Shown here: positions 33,120-45,400 of the stretch, one piece after another
How positions within the stretch are numbered: the first letter of the stretch is position 1
Layout of the letters: every line of letters starts with the position of its first letter
Assembly (NCBI GenBank): GCA_015680685.1
Contig: MNCI01036774.1
Location: forward strand, 813,240 to 877,239
DNA: 64,000 nucleotides
Source of the DNA: Gnetum montanum
Lineage: Eukaryota; Streptophyta; Gnetopsida; Gnetales; Gnetaceae
Direction: 5' to 3'
Made by a program: the position numbers and the translations under genes
Notes under the pieces: model-generated
What the model saw: only the letters and a program-made list of their open reading frames with translations
Database searches by the model: none
Told to the model about the DNA's origin: nothing

Positions 33120-36100
33120 CATCAAGAGTAACTTCTTGCAACCAATTAATCATGTCTTTAGCCATACCATGCATAAACTTGGTCTTGTTAGGAACCTTAG
33201 TCCATGGTTTCATACAAAATGTACAAGTTGATGCTTCTAGTAGGGGTTTAGGCACAATAAGTACAACTATCAACTAAAAATTAAAAACCAACTCCAACAT
33301 GAAACTATGAGATGCAACACATAAAATAAAATTCATAAATACCTAGAAGACCATGTGTGATGTTAACATGAGTTTCATCATCAAGTGTTGAATCTCTAAA
33401 TATGGAATCCAAGGACTCTAATGTTTCATTAGGGATTGGTTTCATCTCCTCTTGTTACCTTAATGTCTCCTCCTCTTTCTATTTTCTCTCTACCTCTATT
33501 GTAGCCTAGGTTGCAAGTTCTTGAGTTTTACCTATAAGAATGGAAAAGGTAAAACATTGAACAAGTTAGTAGTTTTGCCTAAAAATAATATAATAACATA
33601 AATATGCATGTAACATGACATAAAAAATATACAAAATAACACAAAAAATAAATAAAATAACAAAAATGTAGTTAAAACATACTTGAAATAATGTGATGTG
33701 CTTGGCTAATTCTAAGAGAGGTTCTTTTTATGGCTACTACCTCACAACAATTTAGTCTCTTCAACTAGTGGCCCCTTCAAATTTTCTTTGGCTACATCAT
33801 TAGCCTCTGCATGCAACTCCTTAATCTTTTTGACATTCCCATGGGAAATATGGGGTTCAACCCCCATGCTATTAGGGGAAGGACAATGTACATCACTAAA
33901 TCTCTTAATGGTAATAAATAGTAACTCCATAATATCCTTCATTGGTGGATTCTAAACCTGGATGGATAGAGCTATAAGTTTCATCCATGGTTTAGAAAAT
34001 TTGGATGGATCATGAATAACCCATTTTCCATCCTTGCTAACAACTAAGAATTCCATAAACCTCCTTAGATATGCTAAAAAAAATGCAAAATTCATGTGGC
34101 ATATTGACTCAAGATTATTTTGGAATTTTAGAATCTCATCTTATAGCTTAGAGACTAATTGAGTAGTGTAGTTGAATTGAGCATCCTTTGTGAGGACCTT
34201 CTTCATGGTATAAACTTTTTGAATGCCAAGGATCATTTTTTGCAGTAGTAACATGGGAAATGCCTTGGAACAGAATAGTGGATGCATCTCTTTAACTTCT
34301 ATGATCTAGCATTGGTCTAGAGGCAATCCACCACCATCATGATGAGTGTTCAACCACTCTTTCACCTCCTCCTTCTGATCCACCTCTTTTCCTACCTTTG
34401 TGGCAACCTTCATGTCATAGAAAGATATGTCAAAGAGGTCACTAAATGTAGATTCATTAATGGCCAAAGTGACAAGTACACTGTAAATATGAGAGATGAA
34501 TTTCTTGACTCTATGTAAAAGGAGTCATTGATACTCACCATATTTATTGTAGGCATGGATGGTCTAGGGACCATAAAAATTTTGAGAAAACTTGCATTGA
34601 AAATATTTTTCTGGATCTCTTTGGATACTCTACTAGCTAGCCACTCCTAAACTGAGTCTACTTCGCCCCACTTCAAAACAAGTATCTTCTCTAAACATCT
34701 TGAGGTGATCACAACAATAGAAGATTTTGGCATAGGATCTACAACACAACATGGATAGGCAATTAGCCTTCAAGCAAGAGCAGATGATGTAAAACCAAAA
34801 AATAAAAAATAAACATATAACAAACATTGCAAAAATTTTAAATTAAACTCATAAGTACATAGCCAAAACCAATTGAATGAGTAAGGCCTATGTAACATAA
34901 AAACAACAAAACTAGAGAAGGTTGACACCAATAACCAATGAAAAAAATTAAAATATTATCATTTTTAAGTTGGTTACTTGGCTGAAGCAATGTTAAGATC
35001 ATAAAGGCAATAGGTGCATGAATGCCTAAGTCTAGAAGGTCCCTCAAAACATGAGTAATCCTATTGGCCACAAACTTATGCTAGAATTAAGAGTAGTGTG
35101 ATGTATATATGCTAAAATCATATTTTAGCTTATCAAACACCATAAGCCTCACCAATGTACCTTAAGTAAAAACCTCCAAGGTAGTATGTGCCAAGGGTAA
35201 GACTTGGTTACTCTTGATCAATTTGTCATCATCTAGCCCATAGCTGTAGTAGGTAGATTAAAATTATTATAAACAAGTAGCCTAATAAAAACAAATATGA
35301 ATAAAAATTATGATGGTACTTATGCTTGGAAGTGATAGAAGGTGCTAGGAGGATTTTGGAACAAAGTGTAAACATAGTGACCTATCATCAACGTGTTGGC
35401 ATTGTACTAAATGAACTCAAGCATATCCCAAATTTGGGATAACTTGCATGTTCCTAGGGTGTACATGCAATCATGATAGTTACCTTCCACATAAGTGTTA
35501 GGATCATCCACAATAAACTTAACAATGAGACTAGCAGATCATGGTAGCAAGGTCTTTGTAATAACTACTATGTTGTTTGAAGCCAAGTGTGATCATAAAA
35601 TCACACTAAAGTGATTGAGCAGGAAGGACAATAACTCTTTAGCCCTAGGCCTAAACCAAAGAAATACATGATCCAAGATCATATCAGGAGGCAAACTATT
35701 GGGTCCTAGAATGCTAATACAACATAAAATTCCAACTAACTCAATAGCCACTAAGATGGATTTCAAGAAGGCCCTGCACAACCAAAAAATAACAGTTACA
35801 ACATTACATAACCATAAGCAAAAATTAAATAATTTCTAAACAAAAATGACAAGCATAATGTCAATGTTCTCATATAAAACTGAACAACTAAATTCAAAAG
35901 TTACAACCATTAAAAAAAAACAAAATAGAATTTAACTAAAACCTAAGCAAAGGCCAAGTATCTTATTAACATTAATGGCAATCTCAAAGCTAAAATAGGC
36001 ATAAAAAATTATAGAAATTTCATTCTAAGCATTGGAACTATGAAAATCAGCCTCTACCAGATCTTAACCCATAATTAACAATGCAATAATAGTTGTAAAA

Positions 36101-37215
36101 ATTCCAACTTGAATTCAATGAAATTTTGTCTAGAAATTCTAGTTTATAGTGAAATAGCTATAGTAAAAGCTCTAGGAAAGGTAAAGAAAAAATTTCAAAA
36201 AATTTAAGAAGCTATTGAAAACTAGAATATAACATGTAAATAACTATTATATATTTAAAACACTAATGATAAAACTCAAAAGGTGAACCAACATTGCCTA
36301 TATAGTCTAGGAGGCTTACAGTTTCAGTAGTTGAAATTGCAATTGTACATGGTAGTTCACATAAACAAAAAGTTAAAATTTTCACCAATTTTTTTTATAA
36401 TTTTAGGTATTTTAAGTACACAAAAATCAACTAAAATTGTATATCAACATTTCAATGATTAGCTTAGAAAAATTAACAAAGTGACCTAGAATCACTTTGA
36501 TTTTTCCCCAAAAAAACTAGTTTGTAGTGAAACAGCTGTAGTAAAACCTTTAGAAAAATTGTAAAAAATTATAAATCTAGTGTAAAACCCTCCCATGTTA
36601 TCCTATTAACCCTCAAGAGGATAGAATTTTCACAAAAAGTATCAAATCATATCAATGCTATCAGTCTTTGAAAAGAAAAATTGGTAAAAACTAAAAAAAT
36701 CACTATGCACTGGTCTATGGAAAAAATCATAAAACATTAACTGTAAGTCCAAAAACAATGATTCAACCATTAATAAGACCATAAAATGTATAAAAAAATT
36801 CTAGGATCTTGAAAACTAAAAATGTTCTACCATATTCTTATAAAAGAATTATAAACATTGAGTACTTTTTGGTAGAAATTTGGCAAAAATGCATAGAATA
36901 GGTTGGATAAAAATTTCAAAATTTTGTATGGAAAGGTCATAGAACCAAAATCACAATATGGGTACACTAGTACAATTTAGACACAACTTTCAAACCATGT
37001 AAACGCAAAATGTTTTTAACACACATAGCCTATACACTACAAAATGCCTACATACTTGGCCAAAATTAATAAAAAATGGTTACAAAAGGGTACGTGGAAA
37101 TCATGCTAGATGAGCCTTCATCTATGGATGTATTTGGCAGGTGAGAAATCATTTTGTTAGTAGCATTTTCCTCTAGGTCTAGGTTCTTCTTTTTTCTTTC
37201 TCGTATCTTGGACAT
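33120..37215 (-). pseudogene. degraded intron-bearing coding region of unknown function inside element E
   Basis: On the minus strand several stretches look coding, separated by AT-rich non-coding DNA. They are 37215-37066 (opens MSKIRERKKKNLDLEENAT), 35773-35593 (AFLKSILVAIELVGILCC, GPNSLPPDMILDHVFLWFRP), 35560-35330 (IVDDPNTYVEGNYHDCMYTL, then GHYVYTLFQNPPSTFYHF), 35235-34985 (LDDDKLIKSNQVLPLAHTTL, VANRITHVLRDLLDLGIHAP) and 34440-33742 (FYDMKVATKVGKEVDQKEEV, MNFAFFLAYLRRFMEFLVVS). The exon at 35773 is preceded by a good 3' splice site (T-rich, then GTTGTGCAG). I do not recognise the protein. It could be a captured host gene or an antisense extra ORF, as some Tat elements carry. Stops show it is no longer functional here. 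Confidence 0.4.
35774..37065. other. long AT-rich spacer, possible intron of the minus-strand coding region
   Basis: There is no coding signal. Two copies of a block GTAGTGAAACAGCTGTAGTAAAA or similar occur about 380 bases apart (near 36150 and 36525). It may be an intron, given the splice acceptor at its left edge on the minus strand. Confidence 0.35.
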
Positions 37216-37639
37216 CTTAGATAAATAGGCATGAAAATCTTCAATTCCTTTCTAGGTCCCTACAACTATGCTACATTTGTGATGGAGTGTAGCAAAGATA
37301 CATGAAAGGTTGATGGAATATATGCCAATAATAGTTGAGAATCCTTAATATCAAGCATTTCCTACAAAAAAATGGACTAGGAAGAATGATTTGCATAAAA
37401 TTTGCAAAGAAAAAGCCTTCCCATACATATGCATTGATGACATAGCCTCCATGCCCTCAACTCCCACATAACACCTAGTAGAATCCATGTTTATATATGG
37501 AAAGTGAAAAATATGCTAGGTTTGTGGAATGTTTAATGCCACATAACCATTTAAACTTGGGTGGACCCCACTAGGTGCCTCCCAAGTAAATGAATAAAAG
37601 TCCCAATACAATGGGATTTACAACTTGTGGAAAAAGATA

Positions 37640-39350
37640 TGTTAGGATTAATGCCAAAATAAGCCTTGGAATGGATTACAACCTTCCATTGTGGCCAAGA
37701 CACATCTCCTAGCTACCCATCCTTAGAACATTGAAGCTAATGAAGCCTTACCCCAAACTAGAAACCAAGTATTGTAACCATAGGATTCCAAGTATTAAAA
37801 ATGACTAAAACACAACCAAAACAAGACAATCTTGGGATTACTATGTTGGCCATAGGTAAAGATATGTTAGCCAACATACTTTTATGAAGAATGAGGATAA
37901 TCAACACTGACCAAACTTCCAAGTGACCTCAAGGTGACCAAACTAGGTCCTAAATCCTTGTTGGAGCATCTAGTAGCTCTAGAACCTTCTAAAACTCATC
38001 AAAAGATGTCAAAATCCATAATTTTTGAAAATGTACACTAGAAAGAGCTAAAAATACACTAGTGAACATATCTTTGTAGATATTGAGCATAAGATGAATT
38101 AATAAAGCCTTCAAAAGCCTCCAAAATTACAAACCTTAGCCTTGACACCTCCTTAGAGCTTCTAGTGACCTTGGAAAGTTAAATAATGAGTCAAAAACAA
38201 GTCAAAATTGATGAAAACCAAAAAGATACATTGGAATGGACCAAAACTATGTTGGTCAACATATTTTGTTTTAAGAAAACCAAATAGCAAGTCATCAACT
38301 AGTCAAATCGGCCTATGAATGCATCAATCTAGTTCTAGAACCTAATTAGAGCCTTTGGTAGCCATGAAACCCTAAAAACTAAGTAAAAATGATCAAAATT
38401 AGTATTTTCTCCAAATATAGGCTATTATCAACCAAAAATACACTGGAAAATGTATTTATAAGAAGAAGTATCCAAATCAAGGCTCTAATGACCTTTGAAA
38501 TTGACATTTTTGAGTTTGAACCATAGCCATAGATGCTACCATCTCAAGGAGCCTAAAAACCAAGTTGATTGACCATCCAAACTAGCCAATATTTCATTAA
38601 AAATATGCTAGATCAAAACAAAAATATTCTAGCCAACATATTTTTGGTTTCAAGGAAAGTTTTGATAGCCTCACAACACTTTGAATGGCCTAAAACTTGA
38701 TTGGAGAAGCTTGGAACCACTAAACTTGAAACTTGTTACCACTTGACCTTGTTTTGGACATGAAAAGATCAAATTTTATTAGAGATATTCTGTAGCTAGG
38801 AAAAAATATGCTAGAGAGTGTATTTTTAAGATGTGGGACTCCAAAATGCACTTTCATTAACTTATTTTTACCTTTAAATGACCATTCTACAGCCTTAACA
38901 TCCTTGTGTTGCATTGGGAGGCTACTGGAACAAAAATTTCAAGCCTAAAACATCATAAATCAATTTTTTATACAACTATGTTGGGACTAGAAAATAATAC
39001 TATGGCCAATGTATTTTCTAGCTTTGGTAAACATTTGAGGCATTTAGTCTATCAAATTAACACCAAAGTTAATTAATTTTTACTCCCAGTCCACTACATT
39101 ATTAGTTTAGGTCATCAAAACTCCAAAATTGGTCATAACGAACCTTGGAAATCATATTTTATTAAAAGATACACTAGATTCTACCAAAAATATGTTGTCC
39201 ATTATATTTTTTATGGGTTCTAGTGTATTTTTTAAAAGGCCTCATTTTTACCTCTAAACATGCTTAAAATAACCTTTTCAAGTGCCCAAAATCTTCCATT
39301 GATCCTAGAGCCTCCCACCATGTCCTGCTAAGGACTAAAATTGGAGAAAT
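37640..39350. repeat. tandem array of about 190-bp degenerate units inside element E
   Basis: A block resembling ATATGTTGGCCAACATATTTT recurs near 37842, 38035, 38229, 38430, 38606, 38775, 38968 and 39168, a spacing of 169-201 bases. Between the blocks other words recur at similar spacing, such as TCTAGTAGC/TCTAGTGACC followed by CCTTGGAA or GAACCT. The units are much diverged. The repeated block is nearly a palindrome and resembles short blocks in the LTRs of element E. Confidence 0.65.
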
Positions 39351-39399
39351 GTAACCTTGATTAACAATATTAATCATGTTTTATCACATGTTATCTACC

Positions 39400-39870
39400 T
39401 TCACTGGTTTGGCTTTGTTCCATTGAGTTTTGGCTTGATTTAACCTTGTAATACATTATTGACCTTCATTGTCATATCATTTGGTATCTTTTGGCTTTAT
39501 TTTCATCATTTTCAATTCATTTGGCCTTGTTCCATCATATGGTTTTGTCATCTTGCATCATTTGACCTTAGTTGAATTATTTGACATTAGTTACTATCAT
39601 TAGACATCAGTATGAATTTGTTTGACCTAGCTCATCATAATTTGATAGGGCTTGACCATCATTTGGCCCCATTTATCATCCTTTGGGCTTTCATTTGGCC
39701 TCATTCTATGTTATTTGGCTCTTGGTTCATCTTATTTACCTTGATTTCTCTCTTATGACCTTTATTGATCATGCTTTGACCATACTTAACATCATTTGAT
39801 GGGGTTCAATCATTTGGTCTTCATTTGGCCTCATTCGACCATCATTTGGCCTCATTTTACATCATTTAGC
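39400..39870. repeat. degenerate minisatellite, unit about CATCATTTGGCCTCATT
   Basis: At least fifteen imperfect copies of a 15-20 base unit (variants ATCATTTGGCCTCATT, ATCATTTGACCTTAGTT, CATTTGGCCTTGTTCC) follow one another directly after the 190-bp array. There is no open frame through it. The regular recurrence of TTTGGCCT makes it unmistakable. Confidence 0.8.
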
Positions 39871-40159
39871 CTTTTTTCAGCTTAGTTAATTTAATATATC
39901 TCTTGAAACGCTTATTGAATTATCTTTAACCTTGTTTGACCATTGATGAAATGTGTTTTCGCTTATCCATGCATTATTACTAAAGTATTTTACATTACTT
40001 TGACATTATTTTCTCATTTTATCACAAAAGTGCTACTTAATGTGCTTATGGTTGATGTGTAGGATTGGAGTATGGACACCTAGAAGCAATTTAGTTTGCC
40101 TTTGAGCATAAGTGGATCTCATGGTAATGTTGAATAATTCTTTGAACTCAAATACTTAT

Positions 40160-40880
40160 ATTTGAATAAGGTAACTATCAAAGATGATTTCTCTTTGCCT
40201 AGTATTCACCAACTTATTGATACTATGGTTGGACATTCCTTGTTATCCTTCATGGATGGATTCTCAAGATACAATCAAGTTAGGATTAACCTAGAGCATC
40301 AACTTTGTACAACTTTCATGACTCCTTGGGGAACCTTTTGTTACACCATGCTACCCTTTGGTCTAAAGAATGCAAGTGCAACCTATTAATGATCCATGAT
40401 GTATATCTTTAGTGATTACATGTTATGGTTACTTAATGACTATGTAGATGACATAGCTATTAAATATAGAATGGCCAATGACCACGTGCATGACCTTGAC
40501 TTAGTGCTTAAATGATGCCTCAAATATGAACTTAGGCTTTATCCTAAGAAGTGTGTCATTGATGTCAAAATCGGTAAGATGCTTAGCTTTGTAGTATTTG
40601 AAGCAGAGATATGTATCTATCTTGATAAGCTTAGGATCATAACCAACATGGAAATACCAACTAATCTTAAGAAGCTTCAAGGACTGCAAGGTAGATTACA
40701 ATTTATCTATAGGTTCATCTTGAGACTTGTAGATGAGCCAAAACCTATGCAACATTTTCTTAAGAAAGGAGCTCACTATGAGTGGATGGATCAATGCTAA
40801 GAAGCCTTTAAAAACCTTAAGAGTTGGCATATCTGACCATGGTCTATCCACCACAAAAGGATAAAAATTTTTACATCTAC
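40160..40880 (+). pseudogene. element E reverse transcriptase, N-terminal and central part
   Basis: It reads VTIKDDFSLPSIHQLIDTMV, FMDGFSRYNQVRI, TTFMTPWGTFCYTMLPFGLK and NASATY. After a stop it continues with the intact catalytic box DYVDDIAIK (about 40435-40465) and the connection region LQGRLQFIYRFILRLVDEPK. These are RT blocks of a Tat-type Ty3/gypsy element. The first part of RT, before the DDF block, is missing or lies beyond a possible splice site near 40060. At 40885 element D interrupts it. The continuation is at 58592. Confidence 0.8.
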
Positions 40881-40885
40881 CTTAC
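40881..40885. repeat. target-site duplication of element D, left copy (CTTAC)
   Basis: CTTAC here and at 58587-58591 flank the LTRs of element D, the 5-bp size typical of Ty3/gypsy integration. Removing D with one copy restores the RT to RNase H reading frame of E. Confidence 0.85.
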
Positions 40886-42654
40886 TATGATGATCAAAAA
40901 CATCAGCAGCTAGAATCACTAAGGGATCAATGGATGCATAACCTTAACCTTGCCTCTGGATGAGGGCCTTTCTAGAAAATGGAGGTAGAGTTCCCATATG
41001 GTCTTATCAATTGAATAGGAACTTTTTTGGCTACAACCAAGGTATCAAGTGAAATCAAGGGATGCCATGGTTAGCTAAAAACATGAGCCTTGATGGTGTT
41101 CTTAGTAGTACCGAGGTTGACTAAGCTTGAGCATAATGGGATCTTATGACATGAGAATGGCGGTTCAACTATGAAAAAAGCATGTAAAATAACAAAAAAG
41201 GTGTGAATGTGGTGTGCAATATCAAAGAAAATGCTTAAAATGCAATGAAGAAAATGCTTAAAATGCAAAGGAGTTTGGAAGAAAGAAAGGATGATACCAC
41301 CTTGTATGAGAAGTGTAGCAATTATAAATGAGCCTTGTGAAGGTACGTCGTGGTATAGATGGGCATAGTAGTAATGTAGCTAGAGTCTTCAAGGTATCCT
41401 AGGGTGAAGATTGACATCCACTGCAAGGTCCATGCCTGCTGGGTTGGCTACTGCAGTGTCTTGCAGGCTTGTGATGCACTATGCTGCTAAAGTGGGATGC
41501 AAATGGGTTGCCAACATGATGATACACTCTAATGTATGGGGTGCTCAAGGTGCTTCAAGTGCCAAATGGTGCTTTGAGATGCTAATGCCCACTGCTAGAA
41601 TGATATGCCAACCCCTAGAGTGTGGAATGTGGGGATATTTATAGGCTTCAGATTGAGTGCCACATGGCAAAGGGGTGGATGGGGCTATGTTAACCTTTGC
41701 TACGATCTCAGAGGAACAACTAGTACTATGCTTTGATATGCTCCACTGGACCCTGGGAGATTTCCAAACTAGCTACACTACCAAGACTACATGTACCATG
41801 ATTGTAATATACCTACAAATAGTGAAAAATAGTGTAATTTGGAGGCTATGCTCTTTCGAGTGAAATTGACCGTGTGTACAATTTTGGGGCATAGAGGGGG
41901 AGGTACAAAAATAGTGCAAGTTACTAATCCTGCTTGTTGGAGGAGTGCTAGAGCTAAAATGAAGGCCTATGCTAAGTTATGGAAGCTTTTGAAGGTAGTT
42001 TCTTGTTGCTATACTAGCTATGCTTTGGAGTGTAGCATAGTGATTGGGAAATTCTTGCAAAAACTAAAGTCTAGTGCTACTATGTTTGCTACACTAGAGA
42101 GTGTAGTAGGATGGGAAAGAGTGTAGCATAGACACTTAGAAAAATTTGGCAAAAATTGTAGTCCTTATTCTTGCTACACTAGCTACGCTTGGGAGCATAG
42201 CAGGAGGGGTAGCTTTAGGAGTTAGAAAATCTACCAAATGACTCTACCATGCTAAGCTAGCTTGATAGCTTATGGCTTGACACCCATGCAAACTAGACAC
42301 TAAAGTGCACGCTATGCTGACTATGCTCTAGAGCATAGTAGGGAGAAAGAAAATGTAGCACAACACTTAGAGAAATTTCTACAGCTTATGTCATCATTTT
42401 GACACTTAGTTAAAATTGTAGAAAATTAGTTGTTAAACCTAACTATTCTCTACTATAGTGGAGAGTGTGGTCCTAACACTTAGAAAAATTTGTAGAAAGT
42501 TTCATTATTCTAACACTTAGAAAAATTTTGCAAATCTAGTAGTTGGAGCTAACTACACTCAACACTTAAAATTTTTTTGGGAAAGTGCCACCGTTTTGAC
42601 ACTTAGCCAAATTTGTAGTTGAGATGCTAAGACTTGAACTTTTGTAGTATTTCA
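40886..42654 (-). repeat. 3' LTR of element D
   Basis: About 1769 bp, colinear with 56789-58586. The left end reads TATGATGATC where the other copy has TGTGATGATC. The right end is TTTCA in both. Inside (41860-42400) are many short near-palindromes of the form GCTATGCTCTAGAGCATAGT. Confidence 0.85.
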
Positions 42655-42675
42655 ATGATCCCTCTTTGTTAACAT
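42655..42675 (-). other. polypurine tract of element D
   Basis: On the minus strand AACAAAGAGGGATCAT precedes the LTR start TGAAATAC. Element E has the same kind of tract, AAAAAAGAGGGACCAA, before its 3' LTR at 61875. Confidence 0.65.
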
Positions 42676-43801
42676 TTGAAGGAGTGGCCTAAAAGACGTT
42701 GACAAAGAATTGTAAAACACCATAGTAGATATGGCACCAACATTACTTGTTAGTACTAGATTGGGTGTCGTTCCACCATGCTCAAGAGTACTGTGGATAA
42801 GGTTATGTTAGGGAAAAGTGTGTAGGAAATGTGCTAGGTAGATGAAATTTAAGCAGAGGAAATAAAATACAAATAGTGTATCTTGATGCAAGATGCAAAG
42901 TTAGCATGGCTAATGATGACCATGGCATGAAGTGACTTATCCTTGAAATGTTGACATCTCATTGGAGTGCTCATGAGAGAGTCAAAGTTGATCCAAGTTT
43001 GGGCCAATTACAAAGCTACAACATTGTCAATTTTCTTGGGGTTTTACTTTTCCCCATTTTCCTTTTTTTAATTTTTTGTTTTTTGTTTTTTCTTCTTTGC
43101 TTTATTGCAAGGTTAACCCCTATTGGGTTTGGCTTAGTATTGAATGCTACCTACAAGTTGTGGGCCATTGAATAGATGGGCTTTGCTTCAATGCAATCGC
43201 ATCGCATCTATAGGGCAGCTGTTTCCTCCCAGGGATGAATTATGTTACATTCAGTTGGGCTTTGACCAACCAATAGAGGCTCCCCATGGGAAAAGTTGCA
43301 TTACATCCACCATGGGTTATATAGTTGATGTGAGGAGAATGCCATATGTGTCATAGTGCATATGCATCAGAGGGATGTGAAATCATGAGTATGTGGGGGA
43401 TTAGAGGCTATTGGAATGAAGGAGTGGATGTGCATAGGATGTAATGGAATGAAGGGGATGTGCACTCCTGAGTGGCTTAATTAGTCCAATCATGCACATT
43501 GAAGTGATGTGGCAACTTGCTACTACGATGAGATGCATCTCTGCATGACCACCTCTAAGGTTTCATCTTGCAAACACAACTCAGAGAAGATAAGAAAGCC
43601 ACACAACATGAAATGCAAGTGCAAATGTTAGATGTGAAGATGTTGCAAATGTGTCAAATGTTGCACTAGTTACAAGTGCTTAAGAAGCTAGTGAAAGTGC
43701 CAGGGCAATGATGCTATGAGTCCTTCAAAGGTTGCATTGATGGAAGGTGCTCCAAAATATTAGTAGAATGGTGGGAGGCAACGATACTGCAAGTGTGTGA
43801 A
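42676..43801. other. element D, 3' non-coding part
   Basis: No retroelement domain is readable on either strand. Two short plus-strand open frames (42948-43175, 43144-43356) carry no recognised motif and are taken as chance frames. Confidence 0.45.
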
Positions 43802-44095
43802 CCCAGTTTAAGATCTTGGTAGACCATGGAGTGCTAGTTTATAGTCCTAGTAGACTGCTGTGTGCTAGTTTAATGTTGTAGCAGACAAGTTGTTATGCTA
43901 GTTTAACATTATGACCCAAGGATAATTTATGGATGCTAGTTTAATGTCATGGTCCAAGGATGTTTTATGCTAGTTTATAGTCATAGTGGACTACTATTCC
44001 AATTTATAGTCATAATGGATTGCTATGCTAGTTTATAGCCATAGCAGATTGCTACACTAGTTTATAGTCATAGTGGACTTTCTGTGCCAATTTGT
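43802..44095. repeat. tandem repeat, unit about TGCTAGTTTATAGTCATAGTGGACT
   Basis: About ten imperfect copies of a 25-30 base unit. Related shorter units with TAGTTTAAGGCC and GGGCCAT follow at 44271-44382. The same TTTAACATCATAG/TAGTTTAACATCTTAG words reappear inside the gag part at 45800-45860 and 55545-55600. Confidence 0.75.
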
Positions 44096-44719
44096 TTACA
44101 TCATGGTGGATGAGTGCTTACCTTGCTTGTGTGAGGTGTGATGCTGCATGCATAGTCATGTTGTGTGCTTACAAGATCCTACAAAAATCAATTAGAAAAA
44201 CAATATATAGCAGCAACTATTTGACAAAGTTAAAATGCACAAATGAAAGGAGGGCAATGTGGGAAGCAATAGTGTCAGGCCATTTCGGGCCATAGTGATA
44301 GTTTAAAGCAATTTTTGGGTCATGAGTGCTAGTTTAAGGGCATTTCAGGCCACAATGATAGTTTAAGGCCTTTTTGGGCCATGTGTTTTTGTAGTTTTAT
44401 GATTTTTTTTGATTTTTATGTATTTTTGATGTTTTTCAAATGCAATGCATAAGCTAAGTTGATGGATGCATAAACAAAGTAGAAATGCATAAAAGAATTG
44501 AAGTAATGTGTAAAATAGGCAAGTAGGTGAAATGTAAATGCATAAACAAATGCAACGGAAGCAAAAACCAAAAATGCATGCCCTATGGAGGCAAGGGGTA
44601 AGTAGGTGCTTAGCACATCTTTGGCCAAGGAAAAGTCTTAGTCCTATATTTTCCTCATAACTAGGCATGGATTAGGGGGCATACAAGGCTTAGGATCCTT
44701 TTAGGAGGCTATTGGCTTC

Positions 44720-45400
44720 AACCACTCATTTAGGTGTGTTAGCCTTAGGTTTTGCATTGGTTGCCATAGGTGTATCATCAAGAAACTCCACCTTCGACAC
44801 TTGCTCCATGCCTATGTTGTGGATAGTTGGAGGGGAGGAATTATCACTATGGATGATAACTTGACCACCTTCATATGAAAGGTGGACTTCTTGGTGGATG
44901 CAAGAGATGGTCTGTAGTTGAGCTAACCAAGGCCTATCCAAGATTACATTGAAGCTTGACATCTCCTCTATGATAGTGAAATTTGTGTTGGTGGGGAACT
45001 ATCTCCTACCATGAAGGCTAAGTTGGATTATACCTCTAATAGTGATGCATGATCTATTGAAGGATTTTAGACATGTAGTTTTGATTGGCCTAATTTCATC
45101 TACTAGGCCTAGCTTGTCGATGACGGAGTACAGGATTATGTTTGTTACCGCACCATCATCAACATGCACTCTATGGATTGCGCACTACCCAACATGTATG
45201 CTAATGGATAGTGGAGCTATAGTGACCTCCCCTCATTTAGGGTTGACCTTGATTGTATCGTTGCAAAATGCTAGGGATGTTGAACCTGATTCCTATGATG
45301 TAGATGATAACATCATTGCATGTATGGTGTTCTCATCTGTAGGGATGTCCTCCATAATAATAATAAAGGCCAATACCCTAGCCAATGCTTGGCGATGAGT
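44720..45400 (-). pseudogene. element D aspartic protease
   Basis: The minus strand reads IHRVHVDDGAVTNII (about 45150-45195), a retropepsin-type active-site region, then KSFNRSCITIRGIIQLSLHG, and MSSFNVILDRPWLAQLQTIS (44726-44962), the GRPWL-type box with Gly changed to Asp, followed by HQEVHLSYEGGQVII. The homologous order and wording in element E (31217-31890) identify it. There are one or two stops. Confidence 0.75.

Noticed and set aside
32777-33125. Cys/Met/Tyr-rich open frames on the minus strand
   Set aside because: They are translations of CATA/TATG microsatellites.
37640-39870. CRISPR-like array
   Set aside because: Repeat units are degenerate and lack unique spacers of constant length, and the DNA is a plant nuclear retrotransposon.
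42948-43356. Two overlapping plus-strand open frames with a hydrophobic stretch
   Set aside because: They lie in non-coding DNA of element D, opposite to its coding strand. No motif, start context or splice sites support them.
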